From positions 1 through 11,453 of the forward strand of contig DATGHD010000084.1 of the NCBI GenBank assembly GCA_035308145.1: 11,453 nt of DNA, read 5' to 3'. How positions within the stretch are numbered: position 1 is the first letter of the stretch; every line of letters starts with the position of its first letter. Shown piece after piece: positions 1 through 5,941 of the stretch. The position numbers and the translations under genes were made by a program. The DNA is from Roseiarcus sp035308145. GTDB lineage: Bacteria; Pseudomonadota; Alphaproteobacteria; Rhizobiales; Beijerinckiaceae. The notes below the pieces were generated by a model. The model searched no databases. It saw only the letters and a program-made list of their open reading frames with translations, and was not told where the DNA came from.

Positions 1-143
1 GGCAAGAAGTTCATGTCTTCCGACATGCAATAGACGCAGCGGAGATCGCAGCGGTCCGTCACCGAGACGCGCAGATAAGTAATCGCCCTGCCGAAGGGAT
101 CGATCAGGGGCGCGGGCGGGGCAAAGGGCGAGTGAGCGTTCAC
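1..143 (-). CDS. moaA: GTP 3',8-cyclase MoaA, 5' end only (partial)
   Basis: The gene enters from the left edge, so only its first 47 codons are visible. Read on the minus strand from GTG at 143 it encodes MNAHSPFAPPAPLIDPFGRA, then ITYLRVSVTDRCDLRCVYCM. The CDLRCVYC segment is the radical-SAM CxxxCxxC [4Fe-4S] site, and the LIDPFGR-x-ITYLRVSVTDRC context is the MoaA N-terminus. MoaA, with MoaC, converts GTP to cyclic pyranopterin monophosphate in the first step of molybdenum cofactor synthesis in the cytoplasm. The GTG start is fixed by an in-frame TAA only three codons upstream (153-155). No strong Shine-Dalgarno is visible. The C-terminal part with the second cluster lies outside the window. 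The family call is secure from the motif. Confidence 0.9.
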   Translation of the reverse strand, partial: MNAHSPFAPPAPLIDPFGRAITYLRVSVTDRCDLRCVYCMSEDMNFL

Positions 144-175
144 GAAAAGAATTTAGGCCCGCCGCCGCCCGAAAT

Positions 176-204
176 AAAGGCGCCGCCTCAAGGGCGGCGC
201 TTTT
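176..204 (-). terminator. Rho-independent terminator after the L,D-transpeptidase gene
   Basis: GCGCCGCC (180-187) pairs perfectly with GGCGGCGC (193-200) around a 5-nt loop. A/T pairs and a G-T pair extend the stem outwards to 176-204. On the minus strand the hairpin is followed by CTTTATTTC, and on the plus strand by TTTT, so it could work in both directions. It lies 23 nt past the stop codon of the minus-strand L,D-transpeptidase gene and 33 nt before the moaA start, so it should insulate moaA from read-through. Confidence 0.75.
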
Positions 205-226
205 GGGAGAAGCGGCGAAGGCGAAG

Positions 227-805
227 TCAGCGCAGAACGATCACCGGCGTTCCGACCCTCGCCCGGCCATAGAGATCAATGACATCGTCATTGGTCATGC
301 GAATGCAGCCCGAGGACACCGCCTGGCCGATAGTGTCAGGCTCGTTCGAGCCGTGGATGCGGAAAAGCGTGCCGGCGATATATAAGGCGCGCGCGCCGAG
401 CGGATTGTCGATGCCGCCTTCCATGTGACGGGGCAAATCAGGCCGGCGCTTGAGCATTTGGGGCGGCGGCGTCCAGTCGGGCCATTCTCGCTTGTTGGCG
501 ACGCGGCTCGCGCCGGCCCAGGTGAACCCAGGCCGACCGACGCCGACGCCGTATTTCAGCGCCTCGTGATCCGGCAGGATGTAGTAGAGCCGCCGTTCCG
601 TCGTGTTGACGATGATCGTGCCGGGCGAATAAGGGCCCTCATACGAGACGGTCTCGCGCGGAATCGGCGAAACGAGCGGCCGTCCCTCGCTGCCGGCGGT
701 CCCGGGGGCGTAGCTGAATATGCTGATGTCCGGCATCGCCTGCGCGGCGGAGCTCAAAACGACGCCGGCCGCCACGCCCGCCGCCAGCAGAAAAATTCGT
801 CGCAT
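227..805 (-). CDS. Secreted L,D-transpeptidase (YkuD/ErfK family)
   Basis: 192-residue protein with a YkuD catalytic domain. The first 23 residues form a Sec signal peptide: MRR, a hydrophobic stretch, then cleavage after AQA. The catalytic motif is H151-G-S-N-E, then S164-S-G-C167-I-R-M, matching the family pattern HG..SxGC(I/V)R(M/L) with Cys167 as nucleophile and His151 as its partner. Such enzymes act in the periplasm, making 3-3 cross-links in peptidoglycan or attaching proteins to it; which of these applies cannot be told from sequence. A TTG at 823 would lengthen the protein by six residues, but ATG at 805 is preferred because GAGGGAG lies just before it and the signal peptide then begins properly. 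The gene stands alone and is followed by a terminator. Length and motifs look complete. Confidence 0.9.
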   Translation of the reverse strand: MRRIFLLAAGVAAGVVLSSAAQAMPDISIFSYAPGTAGSEGRPLVSPIPRETVSYEGPYSPGTIIVNTTERRLYYILPDHEALKYGVGVGRPGFTWAGASRVANKREWPDWTPPPQMLKRRPDLPRHMEGGIDNPLGARALYIAGTLFRIHGSNEPDTIGQAVSSGCIRMTNDDVIDLYGRARVGTPVIVLR

Positions 806-931
806 GGTCTCCCTCTTCGTCAATAGGTCAAACGCTCGAACGTGCAGATTCGATCCACAGAATAGGGCTCTAAAGTTTCAAATTGGTCGCCAGACCGAAA
901 TTCCCGGCCGGTCCCCGAGTCGCCAATGTTA

Positions 932-1076
932 TTAGAGGCGTAGGAAAGCTCTTGGCAATGGAATGCCCTCTTCAAGCTCCCGTGAGGCCCAACTTGCGGC
1001 GAGCGCGTGGCTACGGCGCCACACTTCAGCGCGCCTGAACACGAACGCCGGCTCGAAGGCCTTCAGGGGGAGTCCT
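932..1076 (-). pseudogene. Possible C-terminal gene fragment next to the IS (unrecognised)
   Basis: Reading leftwards from the possible IS end at 1077, the minus strand is open for about 48 codons and ends in a double stop (TAA TAA, 929-934). The peptide includes LKAFEPAFVFRRAEVW and ends in PLPRAFLRL. Its third codon positions are mostly G or C, as in the real genes here. There is no start codon of its own, and it abuts the IS, as the tail of an interrupted gene would. I do not recognise the protein, and I found no matching N-terminal half beyond the other IS end. It may equally be a chance open frame in GC-rich DNA. Confidence 0.22.
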
Positions 1077-1091
1077 TGTCTACGAGACAGC

Positions 1092-2060
1092 CTAGTTGTG
1101 GAGCCTCAAGAGGTTGTTCTCGGTTAGGGCGATTTTGCTGATGGGTGGCATTGATCCAATACTGGCATGAGGACGATGCCAGTTGTAGCGGTGAAGCCAT
1201 CTTGGGAGTTCGGCGGCGCGTTCTTTTGAGGTGTTATGGGCCTGAGCGTAAGCCCACTCGCGCAGGCTGGTCTGAATGAAGCGTTCGGCCTTGCCGTTTG
1301 TCTTGGGCGTGTAGGGCTTGGTACGGATCTGCTTGAGGCGGAGGCGCTTGCAAGCGCTGCGAAAGGCTCGAGATATGTAGCACGCGCCGTTGTCGGTCAT
1401 AACGCGCTCCACCGTCACGCCCAGGCTTGCATAATAGGCGACGGCCGCTTTGAGGAAGGCGACGGCGCTTGCCTGCTTTTCGTCCTTCATTATACGGCTG
1501 AAGGCGACCCGCGAAGCATCGTCGATGCAGACGTGGACATACTCCCAGCCGGGTCCCTGGCCGCCGGCGCGCTGATTGCTCTGGCCGGTTCGATCGCCGG
1601 TGATGCGATGCCCAATGCGATTGAACTTGCCGAGTTTTTTGATGTCGAGGTGGATCAATTCGCCGGGGCGCTCGCGCTCGTAGCGGCGCACCGGCTCGGC
1701 CGGCTCCAGCGCCGAGAGCCGGTTGAGGCCGAGCCGCCGCAGAATGCGGCTGATGGTGGCCGGCGACACGCCGATCTCGACGGCGATCTGCTTGCCGGTA
1801 TAGCGCCGCCGCCGCAAGGCCTCGACGGCTGCGCACGCGGCAGGCGCCGTTTGGCTTGGCGATGAATGAGGTCGTGACGAGCGATCGCTCAAACCATCGA
1901 CGCCCTCGGCGCGGAAACGCTCGACCCATTTGGCGACGGTCTTAGCCGTCGTATTGAACTGCCGCGCCGCGGCGGCTTTGGACAGCCCGCAATCCACCAC
2001 GGCGCGGACCATCATCTCTCGACCTTTCGGCGTCAAAGGCGCATTCTTATGCGTGTCCAT
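1092..2060 (-). CDS. IS481-family transposase
   Basis: 322-residue DDE transposase, apparently intact. Residues 15-60 form a helix-turn-helix with the typical IS481 sequence AAARQFNTTAKTVAKWVERF, and a second HTH region spans roughly 85-112 (GKQIAVEIGVSPATISRILR). The integrase core (rve) follows, with the catalytic triad visible as D139 (LIHLDIKK), D223 (VMTDNG) and E259 (NGKAERF). The last two are separated by 35 residues, so this is DD(35)E. The C-terminus has the family's YNWHRPHASIG motif. ATG at 2060 is supported by GAGGGG five bases upstream. The start codon and ribosome site lie in one arm of a large imperfect palindrome (2054-2124), which may limit translation. No internal stops or frameshifts are seen, so the element may still be mobile. 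Confidence 0.93.
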   Translation of the reverse strand: MDTHKNAPLTPKGREMMVRAVVDCGLSKAAAARQFNTTAKTVAKWVERFRAEGVDGLSDRSSRPHSSPSQTAPAACAAVEALRRRRYTGKQIAVEIGVSPATISRILRRLGLNRLSALEPAEPVRRYERERPGELIHLDIKKLGKFNRIGHRITGDRTGQSNQRAGGQGPGWEYVHVCIDDASRVAFSRIMKDEKQASAVAFLKAAVAYYASLGVTVERVMTDNGACYISRAFRSACKRLRLKQIRTKPYTPKTNGKAERFIQTSLREWAYAQAHNTSKERAAELPRWLHRYNWHRPHASIGSMPPISKIALTENNLLRLHN

Positions 2061-2124
2061 TCGGCCCCTCGCGAATCACTGACGTGTGGCGACATCAGCG
2101 TTCACGCCCTGGGCCGAATGGACA
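2054..2124. repeat. 71-bp imperfect palindrome over the transposase start
   Basis: TGTCCATTCGGCCC (2054-2067) is an exact inverted copy of GGGCCGAATGGACA (2111-2124). The similarity continues inwards with mismatches to a dyad near 2089 (GTGTGGCGACA). The transposase ATG (2058-2060) and its GAGGGG (2065-2070) fall in the left arm, so a transcript entering from outside would fold its own start into a hairpin. Confidence 0.75.
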
Positions 2125-2177
2125 ACCTCCTGAAAACTCACAGCTAGCGCGCGTGCGGCAGAGCGGCAATCCGGGCG

Positions 2178-2206
2178 TTGACGCTGTGGGGGGTAAGTAT
2201 TACTAT
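2178..2206 (+). promoter_or_regulatory. Sigma-70-type promoter of the first antitoxin gene
   Basis: TTGACG (2178-2183), a 17-bp spacer, and TACTAT (2201-2206). The -10 box overlaps the left half of the operator at 2197-2223, so bound antitoxin would block RNA polymerase directly, as expected for an autoregulated toxin-antitoxin operon. Confidence 0.6.
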
Positions 2207-2223
2207 TTGATCAAAGGTAATAC
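2197..2223 (+). promoter_or_regulatory. Operator of antitoxin 1: GTATTAC-N13-GTAATAC
   Basis: A perfect 7-bp inverted repeat, GTATTAC (2197-2203) and GTAATAC (2217-2223), with 13 bp between. Inside it, TTTGATCAAA (2206-2215) is itself palindromic. The repeat ends 10 nt before the ATG at 2234. The same half-sites, spacing and distance occur in front of the second antitoxin gene. Confidence 0.75.
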
Positions 2224-2233
2224 ATAGAGGCTT

Positions 2234-2500
2234 ATGGCGACGACAGTCACCGTGAAGGGGCAGGTCACCTTGCCCAAAGCGGCGCGCGAGGCGGCCGGCA
2301 TCCGGCCGGGCGACCGGGTGGAGGTGCGCGTTCGTCCGGAAGGCGGTTTGATCGTGGAGCGCGAGACGGCGGAGCCGGATCCGCGAGCAGTCGAGGAAAA
2401 CATGAAGCGGATTGATCGCGCGATCGCGGGATTGCGTCTATCGGCGATTGACGGGCGCATGAGCAGCGACGAATGGATGCTGCTCAGGGGCGAGGATTGA
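2234..2500 (+). CDS. AbrB/MazE (VapB-type) antitoxin, apparently orphan
   Basis: 88 residues. Residues 1-42 form a SpoVT/AbrB swapped-hairpin DNA-binding domain, with VTVKGQVTLPKAAREAAGIR followed by PGDRVEVRV. The C-terminal half, acidic and basic with helix-forming stretches, would be the toxin-binding tail. Such antitoxins repress their own operon and neutralise a partner toxin. The start at 2234 is preceded by TAGAGG and by the operator ending 10 nt upstream. Its first 42 residues match the next gene's product at 38 positions, yet the rest is unrelated. No full toxin follows. Instead, a 19-codon frame overlaps its stop by four bases (TTGA), the same arrangement as the GTGA overlap in the intact pair downstream. 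I infer that the toxin was lost and that this protein may still regulate the neighbouring module. Confidence 0.85.
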   Translation: MATTVTVKGQVTLPKAAREAAGIRPGDRVEVRVRPEGGLIVERETAEPDPRAVEENMKRIDRAIAGLRLSAIDGRMSSDEWMLLRGED

Positions 2501-2556
2501 CATTCATCGAAGCTGTTGACGCGGTTCGCCCGGTATTACCTATAACATTAGAGTAA
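2497..2556 (+). pseudogene. Possible remnant of a VapC toxin start after antitoxin 1
   Basis: TTG at 2497 overlaps the antitoxin stop by four bases and opens a 19-codon frame, LTFIEAVDAVRPVLPITLE, before TAA at 2554-2556. Its beginning, TTGACATTCATCGA, aligns base for base with the start of the intact toxin at 2815 (GTGACGTTTGTCGA), 10 of 14 identical, and encodes TFIE against TFVD. Similarity stops after about five codons, where the promoter of the second module begins (TTGACG, 2516). This fits a deletion that removed the toxin and joined its start to the upstream region of the next module, but the match is short and could be chance. Confidence 0.4.
2516..2546 (+). promoter_or_regulatory. 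Probable promoter of the second antitoxin-toxin operon
   Basis: TTGACG (2516-2521) with a -10-like CTATAA (2540-2545, 18-bp spacer) or TATAAC (2541-2546, 19-bp spacer). As in the first module, the -10 region lies inside the operator (2533-2559). The spacing is less ideal than the 17 bp of the first module. Confidence 0.5.
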
Positions 2557-2559
2557 TAC
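2533..2559 (+). promoter_or_regulatory. Operator of antitoxin 2: GTATTAC-N13-GTAATAC
   Basis: GTATTAC (2533-2539) and GTAATAC (2553-2559) form the same 7-bp inverted repeat with the same 13-bp spacer as at 2197-2223. It ends 10 nt before the ATG at 2570. The spacer bases differ from the first copy, so the half-sites appear to be selectively conserved. Confidence 0.75.
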
Positions 2560-2569
2560 AGGATCGGAT

Positions 2570-2818
2570 ATGGCTACGACGGTTACTGTGAAAGGGCAAG
2601 TCACCTTGCCAAAAGCCGTGCGGCAAGCCGCCGGCATTCGCCCTGGCGACCGTGTCACAGTCCGCGTCAGGCCGGAGGGCGGCGTTATTGTCGAGGCGGT
2701 CTCGAAGAGCGACGGGCCGAGCGTCTATCTCCAGAGCCTCGAGGCGATCAGTCGACGGAAGCCAATCCGCAGCACGACGACCGAAGAGGTCATGGCGATG
2801 ACCCGAGGCGAAGAGTGA
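2570..2818 (+). CDS. AbrB/MazE (VapB-type) antitoxin paired with the PIN toxin
   Basis: 82 residues. The AbrB/MazE-type DNA-binding domain (1-42) has VTVKGQVTLPKAVRQAAGIR then PGDRVTVRV. A short tail (about 43-82) would wrap the toxin. It should bind the operator just upstream, repress the operon, and hold the VapC-type RNase inactive. ATG at 2570 follows AGGATCGGAT, a weak to moderate ribosome site. Its last codons overlap the toxin start by four bases (GTGA, 2815-2818), so toxin translation is probably coupled to antitoxin translation. It differs from the preceding antitoxin at only four of the first 42 residues (17, 19, 30 and 39), while the tail is unrelated. Confidence 0.88.
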   Translation: MATTVTVKGQVTLPKAVRQAAGIRPGDRVTVRVRPEGGVIVEAVSKSDGPSVYLQSLEAISRRKPIRSTTTEEVMAMTRGEE

Positions 2819-3222
2819 CGTTTGTCGACACAAACATCCTGATCGACGTCGCTTCCGCCAATCCGCGTTGGGCCGACTGGTCGCGTCGTGCGCTCGCCGC
2901 GGCTTACGAGCGCGGGCCGCTGGTCATCAATGTCGCTGTCTACGCGGAATTTGCGATCAATTTCACCGCGGCGGCCGAGTGCGATGCGGAACTGGAGCCG
3001 TTCAAATTGACCATTGCCGACATCCCGAAAGCGGCGGCTTTCAGCGCCGCTCAAGCCTTTAAGGAATACAGACTTGCCGGCGGCGCCCGCACCAACGTGC
3101 TGCCTGATTTCTTTATCGGCGCGCACGCCGAAACGATGGGCGCGCCTTTGATAACGCGCGACACTCGGCGCTATCGCACTTATTTTCCGCGATTGATGCT
3201 GCTTGCCCCTGACGCAGCATAG
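2815..3222 (+). CDS. vapC: PIN-domain toxin (VapC-type ribonuclease)
   Basis: 135 residues, normal for VapC. The PIN-domain acidic residues are visible as D5 (TFVDTNILID), E45 (VYAEFAI), D98 (VLPDFFIGAHAE) and D116 (LITRDTRRY), which bind the Mg2+/Mn2+ ions used for RNA cleavage. VapC toxins usually cut tRNA or rRNA when their antitoxin is degraded; this one's target cannot be told. The GTG start at 2815 overlaps the antitoxin stop, and TFVDTN is the expected N-terminus. All four acidic residues are present, so it is probably active. It converges with the broken phospholipase-D-like gene 26 nt further on. Confidence 0.9.
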   Translation: MTFVDTNILIDVASANPRWADWSRRALAAAYERGPLVINVAVYAEFAINFTAAAECDAELEPFKLTIADIPKAAAFSAAQAFKEYRLAGGARTNVLPDFFIGAHAETMGAPLITRDTRRYRTYFPRLMLLAPDAA

Positions 3223-3248
3223 CATTCGGCGCTCCGATAACCGAGGGT

Positions 3249-4277
3249 TCACCCTGCCGCGCCTAAGAATTTAGGCAAATCACACAAGCGGCAATCTATA
3301 ATATTACCATCGTCATTCGGCTCCGGCAGCCCCGCTTTCTTGAACTGCGTCGTGAGCCTCCGGGCGAGTTCCCTTTGCTCGGATGCCGGAAACGGCAAGT
3401 CAAAAGCACCACCTGTCTGATCGAGCCAAATGATCCGATGTCCTTTGCTTAGCCGCGTTTCCCAAGCCTCGTGCTTGACGCGCCAAAGTCCACCCGGAGT
3501 CACTCTTCCCGTTTTCCACACTCGAAAGTCAATTACGTACTCACCAGGTTCCAATGCCCACACGGTGTAGTCTTCATAGATGGGAGCACCCGGCTGCGGT
3601 TGTACTTATCGAGTTCCTCCTGGCTGTAACGTTTTGACTTTTCAGCTTCAACCACTCTCTTAGCTTGCGAGGATATAGAGTCGTCGTAGTCGTAACCCGC
3701 AATCCGAATCGGGCGATCCCCAAACCAGTCTGGATCGGAGTCAAACTGGGCTAGAAGAGTTTCACGCGTCCGATGAAATGGCCGATACTCCCTATGGGGC
3801 TTCCAAATCATCCGAGAGCGTTCTAATGCCCCTTTATCTATTCGATTCTTCTTCGCCGCTTCCCAGTAAAAGTCGAACCACTTTTTTATCCTAGCCCACG
3901 ACATCTTGATCGTCGGTACATAGCGCTGCCTCAACTAAACCGCTCGTCTCCTTACCCTCCTGCCCGAGACCGTTCGTCGAAGCATTAGCGGAGCCAACGA
4001 CGGCACAGGCAGGCGTCCAAAAGATTTTCGCGTGAAGATGGTCAAACCACCTCAATTCGACATTGGGAAGTTCTAAAAGAACGCCCAATTCCTTGGGATT
4101 GCACGCGCCGCTCCACAAATCACACAAAATCCTTAAGGGCTTTCGAATTCCATTGAGACGAAGCTCAGCGGCCGCGCCGTCTCCCCAATAGGCTACCGCG
4201 AATGCCAATTCAGGAGCTGATTTAGCCGAACTTCGTACCTTTTCCGCGATTTCTCGCTTTGTTAAGAATTCAATCAC
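3249..4277 (-). pseudogene. Phospholipase-D-like (HKD) protein gene with two frameshifts
   Basis: Three minus-strand frames together cover about 340 codons of one protein. Segment 1 (4277 to about 3891) starts at GTG with GAGGGA upstream and carries a single HKD-like motif: H82-A-K84, then V-V-G95-S96-A-N98-A-S. Segment 2 (about 3910 to 3600) begins WARIKKWFDFYWEAAKKNR, the natural continuation of segment 1's DDQDVV. Segment 3 (about 3600 to 3249) reads QPGAPIYEDYTVWALEPGEY and continues to the stop at 3249. Frame changes fall near 3888-3900, where GTGGGCTAGG gives a stop, and near 3596-3602 around AACCGC. Proteins of this type are phosphodiesterases or nucleases that usually pair two HKD motifs, often as a dimer. 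The region is visibly richer in A/T than its neighbours, suggesting transfer. It is dead unless both shifts are sequencing errors. Confidence 0.75.
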
Positions 4278-4398
4278 GTTTCCGTCCCTCGCAGATGATT
4301 TTCAACGAGCGAATTGTCCAGAAATCGGATTCGGCGCCACATTCTCGCGTATTCAAGCGGCAATTATCATTTTCCGCGGCGAACCTACCAGTTAATCC

Positions 4399-5787
4399 CT
4401 ACTCCGCCGCATCGACGTGCTTGACGCCGGCGGCCAGCCGCTCGGCCTTCAAGAGCTCCGCCACCAGGAAAGCCACCTCGATCGCCTGCTCCGCGTTGAG
4501 GCGCGGATCACAATAGGTATGATAGCGGTCGTGAAGGTCGGCCTCGCTGATCGCCCGGGCGCCGCCGGTGCATTCGGTGACGTTCTTGCCGGTCATTTCC
4601 AAATGCACGCCGCCAGCGTAAGTCCCTTCGGCCCGATGCGCGGCGAAAAAGGACTTGATCTCGCCCACAATGCGTTCGAATGGCCGCGTCTTGTACCCGG
4701 AGGCGGACTTCACCGTATTGCCATGCATCGGGTCGCACGACCATAGGACTTTGCGGCCCTCGCGCTTGACGGCGCGGAGCAACGGCGGCAGCGCGGCCTC
4801 GACCTTGTCCGCGCCAAAGCGGCAGATGAGCGTCAGTCGGCCCGGCTCTTGCTCAGGATCGAGCGCGTCGATCAACCGGATGAGCTCGTCAGGCTTGAGG
4901 CTCGGCCCGCATTTGAGGCCGATCGGATTTTTCACGCCGCGGCAATATTCGACATGCGCGCCGTCTACCTGGCGCGTGCGATCGCCGATCCACAGCATGT
5001 GGCCCGAGGTTGCGTACCAATCGCCGGTCGTCGAATCCACCCGCGTCATCGCCTGCTCGTAGCCGAGCAGCAGCGCCTCATGCGAGGTGTAGAAGTCGGT
5101 CGCCCGCAATTCCGGATGGGCTTCCGGGTCGAGGCCGATCGCCCGCATGAAGCCGAGCGTCTCGGTGATCCGGTCGGCGAGCTCCTGATAGCGGCCCGAC
5201 TGCGGGCTGTCCTTGACGAAGCCAAGCATCCAGCGATGGACGTTTTCGAGATTGGCGTAGCCGCCGTTGGCGAAAGCGCGCAAAAGGTTCAGCGTCGCCG
5301 CCGACTGGCGATAGGCCTCCAATTGTCGACGCGGATCCGGCGCGCGCGATTCCGGCGCGAACCCGATGTCGTTGATGATGTCGCCGCGATAGCTCGGCAA
5401 TTCGACGCCGCCGACCTTCTCGAAATCCGCGGAGCGCGGCTTGGCGAACTGCCCGGCAATCCGCCCGACTTTCACCACCGGCGAAGAGCCGGCGAAAGTC
5501 ATCACCACCGCCATCTGCAGAAAGACGCGGAAGAAGTCGCGGATATTGTCGGCGGAATGTTCGGCGAAGCTCTCGGCGCAGTCGCCGCCCTGCAAGAGAA
5601 AGGCTCCGCCGGCCGCGGCGCGGCCCAGCGCGCGCTTGAGTTTCCGCGCTTCGCCAGCGAAAACCAGCGGCGGGAATCCAGCGAGCTGCTTCTCGACATC
5701 GGCGAGCGCGCGCAAATCCGCATAGATCGGCGTTTGCTCGACCGGTTTTCCGCGCCAGCTATCGGGACTCCAGCGGCTCTCGGCCAT
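4399..5787 (-). CDS. aroG: Class II 3-deoxy-7-phosphoheptulonate (DAHP) synthase
   Basis: 462 residues, normal for the plant-like class II family. It condenses phosphoenolpyruvate with erythrose 4-phosphate, the first step of the shikimate pathway to aromatic amino acids. Conserved metal ligands are in place: C70 (LQGGDCAESF), H355 (CDPMHGNT), E397 (GGVHLEMTG) and D427 (YCDPRLNAEQ). KCGPSLKP (292-299), with its conserved Lys and Pro, is part of the phosphoenolpyruvate site. ATG at 5787 is preferred over ATG at 5820 because class II enzymes begin with a short stretch before the SPDSWRGKP-type motif, and the extra 11 residues look unlike the family. AGGAG lies 14 nt upstream, rather far, so the longer start cannot be excluded. 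It diverges from the aldo/keto reductase gene. Class II genes are variously named aroF, aroG or aroH; I see no regulatory leader. Confidence 0.93.
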   Translation of the reverse strand: MAESRWSPDSWRGKPVEQTPIYADLRALADVEKQLAGFPPLVFAGEARKLKRALGRAAAGGAFLLQGGDCAESFAEHSADNIRDFFRVFLQMAVVMTFAGSSPVVKVGRIAGQFAKPRSADFEKVGGVELPSYRGDIINDIGFAPESRAPDPRRQLEAYRQSAATLNLLRAFANGGYANLENVHRWMLGFVKDSPQSGRYQELADRITETLGFMRAIGLDPEAHPELRATDFYTSHEALLLGYEQAMTRVDSTTGDWYATSGHMLWIGDRTRQVDGAHVEYCRGVKNPIGLKCGPSLKPDELIRLIDALDPEQEPGRLTLICRFGADKVEAALPPLLRAVKREGRKVLWSCDPMHGNTVKSASGYKTRPFERIVGEIKSFFAAHRAEGTYAGGVHLEMTGKNVTECTGGARAISEADLHDRYHTYCDPRLNAEQAIEVAFLVAELLKAERLAAGVKHVDAAE

Positions 5788-5941
5788 GGTCGACGCCTTG
5801 ACTCCTGTTGCAACGCCCATAAATCGCGGGAAGCGCTCGCGGCGGCTTCATCGGGCGGGCTTATACACCAAGCGTCGCGGCGATGGCGATATTCCTTGCC
5901 CGAACCTCTTTTGCGCCGATTGATTTAAGGAAAACAAGACC

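Larger units (their letters stand above)
1077..2124 (-). mobile_element. IS481-family insertion sequence (ends approximate)
   Basis: About 1.0 kb carrying a single full-length transposase gene, the usual IS481 layout. The boundaries are tentative. The left limit is placed at TGTC (1077-1080), close after the transposase stop, because IS481 ends normally begin with TGT. On the right, reading inwards on the minus strand, TGTC occurs at both 2124 and 2094. Neither gives a convincing terminal inverted repeat with the left end, and no target duplication is visible. A weak alternative left end is CGCCACACTTCAG (1017-1029), which matches 12 of 13 bases of CGCCACACGTCAG read inwards from 2091 on the minus strand, but it lacks TGT. 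Confidence 0.7.

Noticed and set aside
1017..1029. CGCCACACTTCAG as the true left end of the IS
   Set aside because: It matches 12 of 13 bases of the inward sequence at the other end, but the flanking bases are CGG rather than TGT and no target duplication supports it. It is kept only as an alternative.
4849..5928. Long plus-strand open frame (about 359 codons) opposite the DAHP synthase gene
   Set aside because: It is antisense to a gene with full catalytic motifs, its translation is rich in Arg and Ala without recognisable domains, and GC-rich DNA often leaves such frames open.
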